Positions 24,175-34,438 of a DNA stretch of 64,000 nt are shown in pieces (the stretch's first letter is position 1; each line of letters begins with the position of its first letter). This DNA is from Vreelandella zhaodongensis (GTDB lineage: Bacteria > Pseudomonadota > Gammaproteobacteria > Pseudomonadales > Halomonadaceae). The notes under the pieces are model-generated. The model was not told the origin of the DNA. It saw nothing but the letters and a program-made list of their open reading frames with translations, and did not search any database. The position numbers were made by a program, and so were the translations under genes. The stretch is from the NCBI RefSeq assembly GCF_013415115.1, contig NZ_JACCDD010000008.1, positions 1 to 64,000 on the forward strand, written 5' to 3'.

Positions 24175-25893
24175 ATGACCGTCCAGACCGTGACCCCCAA
24201 GCGCCGCTTTCGCGGCAAGCCCCGCGGCCGTGAACTCGATCCCATCCGTCTTGAGGGATTGCGTGAACTGCTGGGCGATGAACGCAACGATGCCGCATTG
24301 CGTCGACGCGATTTATTAATCGAACACCTGCATGCTCTTCAGGATGCCCGAGGGCATTTGTTGTTGGCAGACCTGCGTGCCCTGGCGGCTTATATGAACC
24401 TGCCTATGGCAGCGATCTATGAGACAGCAACCTTTTATGCTCACTTCGACGTCATCCATGACGATCAGGACGTGCCCCCAGCGTTGACAATCCGCGTTTG
24501 TGACTCTCTGGCTTGCCAGTTAGCTGGCGCTGAGGCGCTTAAAGCGCAGTTGGAAGCAAACGTCGATATCGAGCAGGTGCGGGTGTTGCGCGCGCCATGC
24601 ATGGGGCGCTGCGATACAGCGCCCGTAGTGGAGGTCGGCCATCACCACTTAGGTCGAGCCGATGTGGCTCAAGTTCAGGCAGCTATCGATGCCGACGACA
24701 CTCACCCCGAACCTATCGATTGGCAACGACTTGATAGCTATCGCAGCGAGGGTGGTTTTGCATTGCTCCAGGCCTGCCGCAGCGGGGAAGTGACGGTTGA
24801 AGCATTGATGGAAGCGATGCAGCAGGCCAACCTCCGCGGCTTAGGGGGCGCGGGTTTTCCTACTTTTAAGAAATGGCACTTTGTGCGTCAGGAGGCTGGT
24901 CCCCGCTACTGTGCCATTAATGCTGATGAGGGCGAACCCGGTACCTTTAAGGACCGTTATTATCTGGAACGTGCGCCGCACCAGTTTCTTGAAGGTGCCT
25001 TGGTCAGTGCTTGGGCGGTAGACGCTGAGGCGCTGTATATCTACCTACGTGACGAGTATCCAGCGTTACATGTCGTGCTGCGCGAGGCGATTGGCGAGCT
25101 TGAGGACGCTGGCCTAGTAGCGCCGGGGTATATCGTGCTGCGCCGCGGAGCGGGTGCTTACATCTGTGGCGAAGAGTCGGCGATGATTGAGTCCCTGGAA
25201 GGCAAGCCAGGCAAGCCCCGCCATCGTCCTCCGTTTGTGGCTCAGAAAGGGCTCTTTGACCGCCCAACGCTGGTCAATAACGTCGAGACCGTCTACTGGA
25301 TTCCGATGATCTGGCAGCGCGGCGCTGAGGCTTTCTCCAGTCAGGGCCGCCATGGCCGCGTGGGGCTGCGCAGTTTCTCGGTTTCGGGGCGCGTTAAGCA
25401 GCCTGGCGTTTATCTGGCGCCTGCTGGCATCACGTTAAGCGAGTTAATTGACGAGTATTGTGGCGGCATGGCGGAAGGTCACCGCTTGGCGGCTTATCTA
25501 CCTGGTGGCGCCTCTGGCGGTATTCTGCCCGCCACTAAAGCCAATATTCCTCTCGACTTCGATACCCTCCAGGAGCACGGCTGTTTTATCGGCTCCGCTG
25601 CGGTGATCGTGCTGTCCGATCAGGATAATCTGCGCGGGGTTGCTACCAACTTACTGGCTTTCTTTGCCGATGAGTCCTGTGGTCAATGCACGCCGTGCCG
25701 GGTGGGAACAGAAAAAATGCTCACTCTGCTTGAACGTAATGAATGGGATGCTGGGCTTATGACGCAGCTTTCCCAAGTGATGATAGATGCCTCAATTTGC
25801 GGGCTGGGTCAGGCGGCACCTAACCCAGTATTGGGCTTGCTCAAGGATTTTCGCAGTGAACTGGCTGCCCAGAACGTTATCGTCAAGGGATAA
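24175..25893 (+). CDS. NAD-linked formate dehydrogenase, NuoE-NuoF fused flavoprotein subunit
   Basis: 572 residues. Residues about 1-165 are a NuoE-like [2Fe-2S] domain with CDSLAC (C-x4-C) and CMGRC (C-x3-C). Residues about 190-560 are NuoF-like: GLGGAGFPTFKKW (NADH/FMN), AINADEGEPGTFKDR, GAGAYICGEESAMIESLEGKPG (FMN), and SCGQCTPCRVGTEKM with a distal Cys in ICGLGQA for [4Fe-4S]. The fused form with the following molybdo-subunit matches soluble NAD-dependent formate dehydrogenases (FdsBA/FdhBA types). It would pass electrons from formate to NAD+. No separate small gamma subunit gene is seen because the NuoE part is fused. Confidence 0.9.
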   Translation: MTVQTVTPKRRFRGKPRGRELDPIRLEGLRELLGDERNDAALRRRDLLIEHLHALQDARGHLLLADLRALAAYMNLPMAAIYETATFYAHFDVIHDDQDVPPALTIRVCDSLACQLAGAEALKAQLEANVDIEQVRVLRAPCMGRCDTAPVVEVGHHHLGRADVAQVQAAIDADDTHPEPIDWQRLDSYRSEGGFALLQACRSGEVTVEALMEAMQQANLRGLGGAGFPTFKKWHFVRQEAGPRYCAINADEGEPGTFKDRYYLERAPHQFLEGALVSAWAVDAEALYIYLRDEYPALHVVLREAIGELEDAGLVAPGYIVLRRGAGAYICGEESAMIESLEGKPGKPRHRPPFVAQKGLFDRPTLVNNVETVYWIPMIWQRGAEAFSSQGRHGRVGLRSFSVSGRVKQPGVYLAPAGITLSELIDEYCGGMAEGHRLAAYLPGGASGGILPATKANIPLDFDTLQEHGCFIGSAAVIVLSDQDNLRGVATNLLAFFADESCGQCTPCRVGTEKMLTLLERNEWDAGLMTQLSQVMIDASICGLGQAAPNPVLGLLKDFRSELAAQNVIVKG

Positions 25894-25904
25894 GGGAGAT
25901 CAGC

Positions 25905-28739
25905 ATGAGTGAACAGAGCTTAAACCAAAGCTTTACCCTGACCCTGGACGGCGTTGACGTCAGCGCCTACCCCGGTGAAACCCTCTGGCAAGTCGCCAAG
26001 CGTGCAGGCGAGACCATTCCGCATCTCTGTTTCAAGGATGCCAGCGGCTACCGCGCCGACGGCAACTGCCGTGCTTGTATGGTGGAAATCGAGGGCGAGC
26101 GCACCTTGGCCGCAAGCTGTCTGCGTCAGGCGGCTCCCGGTATGGTGGTTAATAGTGCCAGCTCTGAACGTGCACACACGGCCCGCAAGATGGTCATGGA
26201 AATGCTGCTGGTCGACCAGCCTGAGCGGGAAGAGAGCCCCGACAGCTCAAGCCATTTCTGGGCCATGGCCGACCAGTTGGCCATTGATGCTACGGCGGTG
26301 CGCCGTAAGTTGCCCAAGCGCGAAGAGCGTGAGACAGCTACCGTGCACCATGTGGCGCCTAGGGCGGGTAGCCTGGAGCAAGACAGCAGCCACTCTGCCA
26401 TGCGCGTTAACCTTGATGCCTGTATTGAGTGCAATCTGTGTGTGCGTGCCTGTCGCGACGTGCAGGTTAACGATGTTATCGGACTGGCTCACCGTGGGGC
26501 GGCGTCTAAGATCGTATTTGATTTCGACGACCCTATGGGGGACAGCACCTGTGTTGCTTGCGGCGAGTGTGTTCAAGCCTGCCCCACCGGTGCTTTAATG
26601 CCTGCCACCCTAGTGGATGAGCAAGGTCACGGAGACTCTGCTGTGGCTGACCGTAAGGTTGACTCAGTATGTCCCTACTGCGGGGTTGGCTGTCAGCTTA
26701 CCTACCATATCAAAGACGATAAGATCCTTTATGTGGAGGGCCGCGACGGTCCTTCAAACGAGAACCGACTATGTGTTAAAGGTCGCTTCGGCTATGACTA
26801 TCCGCGCCATCCATCGCGCATCACCACCCCGCTGATCCGTCGTGAGGGTGTCGCAAAGGGAATCGACCCTGACTTCGACCCCGCCAACCCCTTGACGCAC
26901 TTCCGCGAGGCGAGCTGGGATGAAGCCCTGGATTTTGCCGCCAGTGGGCTTGTGGAATTAAAGGCAATCCATGGCTCGGACGCCTTAGCTGGTTTTGGCA
27001 GCGCCAAGTGCTCCAATGAGGAGGCGTGGCTGTTTCAGAAACTGGTGCGCACCGGCTTTGGCTCCAATCACGTGGATCACTGTACGCGCTTGTGTCACGC
27101 CAGCTCGGTGGCCGCGCTAATGGAGTGTATTGGCTCAGGCTCAGTGACGGCTTCCTTTATGCAGGCTAGTCAGGCCGACGTAGTGATTCTTACCGGCTGT
27201 AACCCCGCGGTAAACCATCCGGTGGCGGCCACCTTCTTTAAACAGGCCGCCAAGCGCGGTACCAAAATAGTGATACTCGACCCCCGTGGTCAGGCGTTGG
27301 ATGCCTACGCCCATCGCAGCGTTCGCTTTTCACTGGGTACGGATGTGGCGCTGTTTAATGCCATGCTCAATGTGATCATCAGCGAAGAGCTCTATGACAC
27401 GGCCTATATCGCCGAGCATACCGAGGGTTTTGAGGCCCTTAAAACGCATGCGGTGGACATGACCCCCGAAGCGATGAGTGGCCTGTGCGGTGTCGAGCCA
27501 GAGACCATCCGCGAGGTGGCGCGGCTCTATGCGACTGCCGAGCGGGCGATGATTTTCTGGGGCATGGGAATTTCTCAACACACCCACGGCACCGACAACG
27601 CCCGCTGTTTGATCTCGCTGGCGCTGGCTTGTGGCCAAACCGGGCGTCCTGGCACTGGCTTGCACCCTCTGCGTGGACAAAATAACGTTCAAGGGGCATC
27701 TGATGCCGGCCTTATTCCCATGGTGATGCCGGACTACCAGCCGGTCAGCGATGCTCAGGTACGCAGTGCTTTCGAAGAGCTGTGGAATACCAAACTGGAT
27801 CCCACGCCGGGTCTCACCGTGGTGGAAATTATGGATGCTATCGCTGCGGGCACCATTCGCGGCATGTATATCCAGGGTGAAAACCCGGCGATGTCCGACC
27901 CGGATCTGGCCCATGCCCGGGCCGCGTTGGCCAAGCTGGAACATCTGGTAGTACAGGATCTTTTTGTCACTGAAACCGCTCAATTCGCCGATGTTATCTT
28001 GCCTGCCTCTGCTTGGCCTGAGAAAGATGGCACTGTCACCAACACCAATCGTCAGGTGCAGATGGGGCGTGCGGCGTTACCGTTGCCGGGGCAGGCCAAG
28101 CCGGACTGGTGGATCACCCAGGAAATTGCCAAACGTTTTGGCCTGAACTGGAGCTACCAGCATCCGCGGGATGTGTTTGCTGAGATGAAGCGTGGCATGG
28201 CCTCCCTTGACCATATTTCCTGGGAACGTTTGGAGCGCGAGCAGTCGGTCACCTACCCCTGCTCAGCCGAGAGCTCCCCTGGGCAAGACGTGGTCTTCAG
28301 CGATGCCTTCCCGACGGCCAGTGGCCGAGCGATGTTTGCACCCACGCGACCGCTGCCCCCGGATGAGCCGGTAGACAACGACTACCCAACAGTGCTGACC
28401 ACTGGTCGCCAGTTAGAGCATTGGCATACCGGATCAATGACCCGTCGCGCCAAAGTGCTCGATGACCTGGAGCCGGAAGCCGTGGCAAGCTTGGCGCCTG
28501 CTGAACTGGTAAGGCTTGGCATGGTACCGGGTGATGATCTAACGATTGCCACTCGGCGAGGCACCATTACTCTCAAAGCGAGGGTTGACCCAGGAATGCC
28601 AGAAGGGATGGTGTTTGTGCCTTTCTGTTATGGGGAAGCCGCGGCAAATTTACTCACTAACTCGGCGCTGGATCCTTACGGAAAAATTCCAGAGTTCAAG
28701 TATGCCGCTTGCCGCGTCAGTCGCTCGGAAGCACCATAG
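25905..28739 (+). CDS. NAD-linked formate dehydrogenase, molybdopterin alpha subunit
   Basis: 944 residues. Order: N-terminal [2Fe-2S] ferredoxin domain (PHLC..., NCRAC, AASC within residues 40-75), two [4Fe-4S] motifs (CIECNLCVRACRD and CVACGECVQACP), a catalytic-domain cluster (CPYCGVGC...LCVKG), then the bis-MGD enzyme. The active site is CTRLCHASSV near residues 397-406, where Cys replaces selenocysteine and is followed by the usual His. A molydopterin-dinucleotide-binding C-terminal domain (TTGRQLEHWHTGSMTRR) closes the protein. Formate to CO2. It starts 11 bases after the flavoprotein gene. Molybdenum sulfuration genes such as fdhD are not in this window. Confidence 0.92.
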   Translation: MSEQSLNQSFTLTLDGVDVSAYPGETLWQVAKRAGETIPHLCFKDASGYRADGNCRACMVEIEGERTLAASCLRQAAPGMVVNSASSERAHTARKMVMEMLLVDQPEREESPDSSSHFWAMADQLAIDATAVRRKLPKREERETATVHHVAPRAGSLEQDSSHSAMRVNLDACIECNLCVRACRDVQVNDVIGLAHRGAASKIVFDFDDPMGDSTCVACGECVQACPTGALMPATLVDEQGHGDSAVADRKVDSVCPYCGVGCQLTYHIKDDKILYVEGRDGPSNENRLCVKGRFGYDYPRHPSRITTPLIRREGVAKGIDPDFDPANPLTHFREASWDEALDFAASGLVELKAIHGSDALAGFGSAKCSNEEAWLFQKLVRTGFGSNHVDHCTRLCHASSVAALMECIGSGSVTASFMQASQADVVILTGCNPAVNHPVAATFFKQAAKRGTKIVILDPRGQALDAYAHRSVRFSLGTDVALFNAMLNVIISEELYDTAYIAEHTEGFEALKTHAVDMTPEAMSGLCGVEPETIREVARLYATAERAMIFWGMGISQHTHGTDNARCLISLALACGQTGRPGTGLHPLRGQNNVQGASDAGLIPMVMPDYQPVSDAQVRSAFEELWNTKLDPTPGLTVVEIMDAIAAGTIRGMYIQGENPAMSDPDLAHARAALAKLEHLVVQDLFVTETAQFADVILPASAWPEKDGTVTNTNRQVQMGRAALPLPGQAKPDWWITQEIAKRFGLNWSYQHPRDVFAEMKRGMASLDHISWERLEREQSVTYPCSAESSPGQDVVFSDAFPTASGRAMFAPTRPLPPDEPVDNDYPTVLTTGRQLEHWHTGSMTRRAKVLDDLEPEAVASLAPAELVRLGMVPGDDLTIATRRGTITLKARVDPGMPEGMVFVPFCYGEAAANLLTNSALDPYGKIPEFKYAACRVSRSEAP

Positions 28740-28749
28740 TAGCCAAACA

Positions 28750-28775
28750 AACTGGCCCGCATGAGCGGGCCAGTT
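28750..28775. terminator. Bidirectional terminator between formate dehydrogenase and gbcA
   Basis: Perfect 11-base stem AACTGGCCCGC (28750-28760) / GCGGGCCAGTT (28765-28775) with an ATGA loop, between two convergent genes. Confidence 0.85.
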
Positions 28776-28803
28776 AATTGTATGTTTTGCGTTGAGCGAG
28801 TTG

Positions 28804-30090
28804 CTAGCCTTGGGCTAGCTGTAGCGCTGGAGCCTCGCGGCTTAGGTTCTCAAGCATGCGGGCGGCGTACCAGTCGACAAAATCGATAACACCGAACTCA
28901 TAGGTTTCGGAATAAGGCCCAGGCTGATAAGCCTTTGAGTTAATGCCTCGCTGGTTCTCTTCGGCGAGCTGGCGATCCTGGTCGTTGGTGGCATCCCATA
29001 CTCGGCGAAGTTGTTCTGGATCATAGTCAACACCTTCTACCGCATCCTTATGAACTAGCCATTTGGTGGTGACCATTGTTTGCTGGGGGCCAAGCGGCAA
29101 TACGCGAAATACCACTGCGTGGTCACCCATGAAATGGTTCCATGAGTTGGGTAGATGAAGGATGCGCAGCGAGCCCATGTCGGGGCTTGTTAATCGCCCC
29201 ATTAGCTTCTTGCTGCCGGGCTTGCCATCCATTGTCATTGAGACAATGCCATCCAGCAGTGGCGTGCGAGTCAGGCGGTTGCGTTGGCCAAGCCGCTTTA
29301 ACTGGTAGGGCACCTGTTCTGCATCCCAATCAGCTTGCTTACGTGCCACCAGCGCTTTATAAGCGGGCGTTGCACGCGGGTCTTCGGTGTCATCAAACTC
29401 TTGTAGTGAGTTAAGCAGCTCAGGATGAGCGCCGTTGCAGTGGTAGCACTCGCGATTGTTTTCAATCACCAGCTTCCAGTTAGCTTGCTCGACGATGCTC
29501 GATTCCGCCGCGACCTTGACGTTATCCATTTGGTACGGCTCAAGATAATGCTCAAAGGTTGCTAGCAAATCGTCAATGGTGGGTGGCTCATCGCTCAGAT
29601 TGATAAAGATGAAGCCTCCGGCTGTTTGAACGTTGACCGGTTTGAGCCCAAATTGATTGAGATTGAAGTCGCTGCCCATGTCGCTACCAGCAAACAGCAA
29701 TCGGCCATCAAGTTCGTAAGTCCACTGATGATATGGGCAGACGAGTTTTGCCACCTTGCCCTTATCTTTTACGCATAGACGCGAACCACGATGGCGGCAA
29801 ACATTGTGAAACGCATGAATAACGCCTTCACTGCCGCGCACAATAACGATGGGGTTGTCACCAATATCCAAGGTGATGAAGTTACCCTTGGTGGGAATTT
29901 CGCATGTCATGCCTGCGAACAACCACTCCTTCTCGAATACCTCCTGCATATCCAGAGCAAACAGGCGGGCATCGTTGTAAAACGGTTGCGGAAGTGAAAA
30001 GGTACGCGCCCTTTCCTGCAGCATTTGAGCCGTTGACTCACGAGCCGCAGCAAGTGGGTCGTCCATCCTATTAGAAACACTTTTTTCCAT
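28804..30090 (-). CDS. gbcA: Glycine betaine monooxygenase, Rieske oxygenase subunit
   Basis: 428 residues from the ATG at 30090, which has GAGGA eight bases upstream. The Rieske centre is CRHRG and CPYHQW near residues 86-110; the mononuclear iron region is ENNRECYHCNGAHPELL near 200-215 with two His ligands. It matches GbcA, which with GbcB removes the first methyl group from glycine betaine as formaldehyde, giving dimethylglycine. It is divergent from gbcB across 350 bases, an arrangement shared with Pseudomonas. Confidence 0.94.
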   Translation of the reverse strand: MEKSVSNRMDDPLAAARESTAQMLQERARTFSLPQPFYNDARLFALDMQEVFEKEWLFAGMTCEIPTKGNFITLDIGDNPIVIVRGSEGVIHAFHNVCRHRGSRLCVKDKGKVAKLVCPYHQWTYELDGRLLFAGSDMGSDFNLNQFGLKPVNVQTAGGFIFINLSDEPPTIDDLLATFEHYLEPYQMDNVKVAAESSIVEQANWKLVIENNRECYHCNGAHPELLNSLQEFDDTEDPRATPAYKALVARKQADWDAEQVPYQLKRLGQRNRLTRTPLLDGIVSMTMDGKPGSKKLMGRLTSPDMGSLRILHLPNSWNHFMGDHAVVFRVLPLGPQQTMVTTKWLVHKDAVEGVDYDPEQLRRVWDATNDQDRQLAEENQRGINSKAYQPGPYSETYEFGVIDFVDWYAARMLENLSREAPALQLAQG

Positions 30091-30440
30091 ACCAGTATCC
30101 TCGTAAACCTCCGCTTTCCCCTCAAGGGCTGCGTGGCGGCCGTTAGTCAAGATTGCTTATCTTGTTGTTCTGTTGCGTAACCTGGCGCTGTGTTCGAGTC
30201 AGTGTCTGATTGTGTTGCAGGCACATCCTTGCCAGTTATCTGCCCGCGACATCAGGTGGCGTAGTGGCGACTAAAACAGAAGTTTCTAAGCAATAAAGAG
30301 TGGCACGAGATAAGTGCGCGTCGCTGTCAGGTAAGTCGGCTAAGAGAAGCGTCCCCAAAATGCACATCAAAGGTGCTGGCCGTATAGCAAATATGGTTCG
30401 GCGATGCAGAGCGATGAAGGCTGTTCAGGTAGAGGCGATA
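30091..30440. promoter_or_regulatory. Divergent gbcA-gbcB control region
   Basis: 350 bases with no gene. It must carry promoters for both gbc genes. On the minus strand TGTCGCG lies at 30251-30245, about 160 bases before gbcA, matching the half-site seen before the dgc operon and fdhA. I cannot define minus-10 or minus-35 elements confidently. An in-frame extension of gbcB into this region (from 30300) has no family likeness. Confidence 0.5.
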
Positions 30441-31547
30441 ATGACAACTAATTTTTTTAATCCGGTCACGACCCAAACCTGGACCAATGGTCGCCATCAG
30501 GTACGTTGCGTTAAGGTGATTCAAGAAACTCAGGATGTACGCACGTTCTGTTTTATGGCTGAGCAGCCTGTGCTGTTCTTTTTCAAGCCAGGCCAGTTTG
30601 TGACCTTGGAGCTTGAAATCGATCATCAGCCAACCATGCGCTCCTATACGATCTCAAGCTCACCCTCTATCCCTTACAGTTTTTCGATTACCGTTAAGCA
30701 GGTGCCGGGAGGAAAAGTATCCAATTGGTTGCATGCCAATTTAAAGGTGGGCGACGAGCTGGTGGTGCATGGGCCGGTCGGGAACTTTAACTCGATCGAC
30801 TTTCCCGCCGATAAGGTGTTGTTCCTCTCTGGCGGTGTTGGTATTACCCCTTTAATGTCCATGACTCGCTGGCTTTTCGATACTAATGCCAGTGTCGATG
30901 TTGAGTTTATACACAGTGCCCGAGCTCCCCGCGATGTGATTTATCATCGTGAGTTGGTGCATATGTTTTCGCGTATTCCTGAGTTCAAACTACATATTAT
31001 CTGCGAGAGTAAAGAAGATATTGGTGAGGCATGGGCTGGCTACCGTGGTTATCTCACCGAGCCGCTGTTTGAGCTTATGGTGCCGGACTTTATGGAGAGG
31101 GAGATTTTCTGTTGCGGCCCGACTCCCTATATGAACGCCATCAAGCGTATTTTGCAGCACCATAACTTTGATATGAGCCATTATCACGAAGAGTCGTTTG
31201 GCGCTACGCCGGTCGACGTGCGTGATGATGTACGTGAGCTAGCAGAGCAAGCAGAAGTCGATGCTGAAAATATAGATAGCAATGACTTGCACAGTGTTGA
31301 GTTTGCATCGTCCGGAAAAAGTGTACGCATTCAGCCCAGCGAAACCGTGCATGCAGCAGCAGCGAAGTTGGGTCTGCATATCCCCAAAGCATGTGGAATG
31401 GGGATATGTGGCACCTGTCGCGTAGAGCTCAAGTCGGGAGAAGTGGAAATGGAGCACAACGGGGGGATTACGGATGAGGATGTTGAAGAGGGCTACATTC
31501 TATCTTGCTGTAGTCGTCCTAAAGGGGATCTTGTCGTCGATTTTTAG
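30441..31547 (+). CDS. gbcB: Glycine betaine monooxygenase, ferredoxin reductase subunit
   Basis: 368 residues. An FAD domain (RSYTISSSP near 65-75), an NAD(P) domain (VLFLSGGVGITPLMSM; FCCGPTPYM), and a C-terminal plant-type [2Fe-2S] domain (CGMGICGTC, then the fourth Cys in ILSCCSRP). This is the electron supplier of GbcA. I use ATG 30441 because AGAGG lies five bases before it; the open frame upstream is not likely coding. Confidence 0.93.
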   Translation: MTTNFFNPVTTQTWTNGRHQVRCVKVIQETQDVRTFCFMAEQPVLFFFKPGQFVTLELEIDHQPTMRSYTISSSPSIPYSFSITVKQVPGGKVSNWLHANLKVGDELVVHGPVGNFNSIDFPADKVLFLSGGVGITPLMSMTRWLFDTNASVDVEFIHSARAPRDVIYHRELVHMFSRIPEFKLHIICESKEDIGEAWAGYRGYLTEPLFELMVPDFMEREIFCCGPTPYMNAIKRILQHHNFDMSHYHEESFGATPVDVRDDVRELAEQAEVDAENIDSNDLHSVEFASSGKSVRIQPSETVHAAAAKLGLHIPKACGMGICGTCRVELKSGEVEMEHNGGITDEDVEEGYILSCCSRPKGDLVVDF

Positions 31548-31573
31548 CACAGCCATTTTTTAATATTTTCAGT

Positions 31574-31614
31574 AAAGCGCCCTTTATGGCTTTTGCCGTT
31601 TGGGGCGCTTTTTT
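31574..31614 (+). terminator. Intrinsic terminator after gbcB
   Basis: AAAGCGCCC (31574-31582) pairs with GGGCGCTTT (31603-31611), with an inner GGC/GCC hairpin in the 20-base loop, followed by T residues. Confidence 0.85.
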
Positions 31615-31836
31615 ATGGGTAATCAATGATGGTCTGTTTACGAAGTCTGGCTAATTGATGCCTATGTCGCAAATACATCGAGTGGTGACGTCGGCAAGTA
31701 TCTTGGGCTAGGAAACCAACGATAGTATCGCGGTAAGAACGCGTTGATAGGGACTTTGGTTGATGGTGACCTTGGTTTATCAGCATTAAAGAGTATGTCC
31801 AGCACTTAATAACAAGTGACTCATCAGGAGGCGGTA

Positions 31837-33150
31837 ATGCTTCAAAGTAATTTTTCCCCCAATGCTCGTTTGGCCAGTTACGACAGCTTGCTTGCAGACG
31901 CCATTGCTGAAGAAATGGTACGTCAAGAAGCGCATATTGAACTGATCGCCTCCGAAAATTACACCAGTCAACTTGTTATGGAAGCGCAAGGCACTCAACT
32001 GACCAACAAGTATGCAGAAGGCTATCCAGGTCGTCGCTACTACGGTGGCTGTGAGTTCGTTGATAAGGTTGAAGCGTTGGCCATTGAGCGCGCCTGCAAC
32101 TTATTTAGTGCCAATTATGCCAATGTGCAGCCGCACTCCGGTGCTCAGGCAAATGCGGCTGTGTTTATGGCGTTGGTTCAACCTGGCGATACGATTCTAG
32201 GCATGAGCCTTGCCCACGGAGGCCACTTAACCCACGGCGCAGCCCCTAATTTCTCGGGCAAGCACTACAACGCCGTTCAGTACGGTCTCAAGCCGGAAAC
32301 CGGTGAGATCGATTACGAAGAAGTTGAGCGTTTGGCCCGCGAGCATCAGCCGAAAATGATTATCGCTGGTTTCTCTGCCTACTCCCGAGTGGTGGATTGG
32401 CGTCGTTTCCGCACTATTGCGGATGAGGTGGGGGCTTATCTGATGGTCGATATGGCTCATGTTGCCGGCTTAGTGGCGGCTAACCTTTATCCGAGTCCGC
32501 TGCCTCACGCCCATGTCGTCACCACCACCACCCACAAAACGCTGCGTGGCCCCCGTGGCGGCCTGATTCTCTCTGCTGATGGCGACGAGACGCTCTACAA
32601 AAAGCTTAATGGTGCGGTCTTCCCAGGCCAACAGGGCGGCCCATTAATGCATGTTATCGCTGCAAAGGCGGTGGCGTTCAAGGAGGCCATGAGCCAGGAG
32701 TTTGTGCGCTACCAGCAGCAGGTGATTGACAACGCCCAGGTCATGGCCGAGGTGTTTATGGAGCGCGGCTATGATGTCGTGTCGGGTGGTACCAATGACC
32801 ACCTTTTCCTGGTCTCGCTTATCCAGCAGGGCGTCACGGGTAAGGATGCGGATGCTGCATTGGGGCGCGCGCATATCACGGTTAATAAGAACACGGTGCC
32901 CAACGACCCCCAGAGTCCCTTCGTGACGTCTGGCCTGCGTATTGGTACCCCCGCAGTCACTACACGGGGCTTCGATACCCAAGAGTGTAGCGAGTTAGCT
33001 GGCTGGATTTGCGACATTCTAGACGTATTAGCTGCTGGACGTGATACCGCTGCTATCGAGGCCGAGGTACTGGCCAAAGTGAGCGGCGTGTGTGCCCGGC
33101 ACCCTGTCTACGCTGAATCCGTCGCTGAAGCCGTCGAATCCATTGCTTGA
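31837..33150 (+). CDS. glyA: Serine hydroxymethyltransferase
   Basis: 437 residues. [34 protein letters not shown] and [14 protein letters not shown] with the PLP Lys are diagnostic. It interconverts glycine plus 5,10-methylene-THF with serine plus THF. As first gene of glyA-soxBDAG-purU it uses both products of sarcosine oxidase, as does glyA1 in the Pseudomonas betaine locus. ATG 31837 follows AGGAGGC by five bases; a GTG at 31816 is rejected. TGTCGCA at 31665-31671 is a weak copy of the proposed site, about 170 bases upstream. Confidence 0.95.
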   Translation: MLQSNFSPNARLASYDSLLADAIAEEMVRQEAHIELIASENYTSQLVMEAQGTQLTNKYAEGYPGRRYYGGCEFVDKVEALAIERACNLFSANYANVQPHSGAQANAAVFMALVQPGDTILGMSLAHGGHLTHGAAPNFSGKHYNAVQYGLKPETGEIDYEEVERLAREHQPKMIIAGFSAYSRVVDWRRFRTIADEVGAYLMVDMAHVAGLVAANLYPSPLPHAHVVTTTTHKTLRGPRGGLILSADGDETLYKKLNGAVFPGQQGGPLMHVIAAKAVAFKEAMSQEFVRYQQQVIDNAQVMAEVFMERGYDVVSGGTNDHLFLVSLIQQGVTGKDADAALGRAHITVNKNTVPNDPQSPFVTSGLRIGTPAVTTRGFDTQECSELAGWICDILDVLAAGRDTAAIEAEVLAKVSGVCARHPVYAESVAEAVESIA

Positions 33151-33162
33151 GAGGAGGCCCCT

Positions 33163-34413
33163 ATGCAACGCTATTCCGGCTTCGGCCTGGTTAAGCACGC
33201 GCTGAGCCACCATGAAAACTGGGAGCGCCAATGGCGCAATCCCACGCCTAAGAAGCAGTACGACGTGATTATCGTCGGCGGTGGTGGCCATGGCTTGGCC
33301 ACAGCTTACTACTTGGCTAAAGAGTTTGGTGTCAAGAATGTAGCGGTGATCGAGAAAGGTTGGTTGGGCGGTGGTAATACCGCCCGCAATACCACCATTG
33401 TGCGTTCGAACTACTTATGGGACGAGTCGGCTGCCCTTTACGAACATGCCATGAAACTGTGGGAAGGGCTTTCCCAAGACCTTAACTATAACGTGATGTT
33501 CTCTCAGCGAGGGGTGCTCAACTTAGGGCATACCCTGCAAGATATGCGCGATATCCAACGCCGAGTTAATGCGAATCGCCTCAACGGCATTGACGGCGAA
33601 GTGCTGGACGCCAAGGGGGTGCAGGCGTTGGTGCCAATCATGGACTGCTCGAAGAGTGCTCGATACCCGGTGATGGGCGCCTCCTGGCAGCCACGTGCAG
33701 GTGTGGCGCGTCACGATGCTGTGGCATGGGGCTATGCCCGTGGTGCGGATGCTCTCGGGGTGGATATTCTCCAGCAGACTGAAGTGACGGGCTTCAAGAT
33801 TCGTGATGGTCAGATCTACGGTGTGCACACCAATCGTGGCGATATCGAGGCCAAGACAGTGGGCTGTGTGGCTGCCGGTAATTCTGGCGTGTTAGCCAAC
33901 ATGGGCGGTTTTAAGCTGCCCCTAGAGTCCCACCCGTTGCAGGCTCTTGTATCTGAACCGATCAAACCAATTCTCGACACTGTGGTGATGTCCAACCACG
34001 TGCATGGCTATATCAGTCAGTCCGATAAAGGCGACTTGGTGATTGGCGCTGGCATTGATGGCTATAACGGCTATGGTCAGCGCGGTAGCTATCCCACCGT
34101 TGAGCACACTCTTCAGGCGATCGTCGAGATGTTCCCGATCTTCTCTCGGGTGCGTATGAATCGTCAGTGGGGCGGTATTGTAGATACCTGCCCGGATGCT
34201 TGTCCGATCATCTCTAAAACACCGGTGAAGGGGTTGTTCTTTAACTGTGGTTGGGGCACTGGTGGTTTCAAAGCGACCCCTGGATCGGGTCATGTGTTCG
34301 CCGCCAGCTTAGCTAAGGGGGAGATGCACCCCATCGCTGAGCCGTTCTCCATGTTCCGCTTCCATAGCGGTGCGCTGATTGACGAGCACGGCGCTGCAGG
34401 CGTGGCCCACTAG
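33163..34413 (+). CDS. soxB: Sarcosine oxidase beta subunit
   Basis: 416 residues. [19 protein letters not shown] dinucleotide loop near residue 40 and [19 protein letters not shown] match heterotetrameric sarcosine oxidase beta; [14 protein letters not shown] contains the His region that binds FMN covalently in characterised enzymes. It oxidises sarcosine to glycine using THF as acceptor of the methyl carbon in the alpha subunit. It starts 12 bases after glyA with a strong GAGAGGAGG site. Confidence 0.95.
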   Translation: MQRYSGFGLVKHALSHHENWERQWRNPTPKKQYDVIIVGGGGHGLATAYYLAKEFGVKNVAVIEKGWLGGGNTARNTTIVRSNYLWDESAALYEHAMKLWEGLSQDLNYNVMFSQRGVLNLGHTLQDMRDIQRRVNANRLNGIDGEVLDAKGVQALVPIMDCSKSARYPVMGASWQPRAGVARHDAVAWGYARGADALGVDILQQTEVTGFKIRDGQIYGVHTNRGDIEAKTVGCVAAGNSGVLANMGGFKLPLESHPLQALVSEPIKPILDTVVMSNHVHGYISQSDKGDLVIGAGIDGYNGYGQRGSYPTVEHTLQAIVEMFPIFSRVRMNRQWGGIVDTCPDACPIISKTPVKGLFFNCGWGTGGFKATPGSGHVFAASLAKGEMHPIAEPFSMFRFHSGALIDEHGAAGVAH

Positions 34414-34438
34414 GGTTCATACGAGAGGAGTATCCGTC

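Noticed and set aside
30300..30440. N-terminal extension of gbcB
   Set aside because: The 47 extra residues are basic and without family likeness, and ATG 30441 has AGAGG in the correct place.
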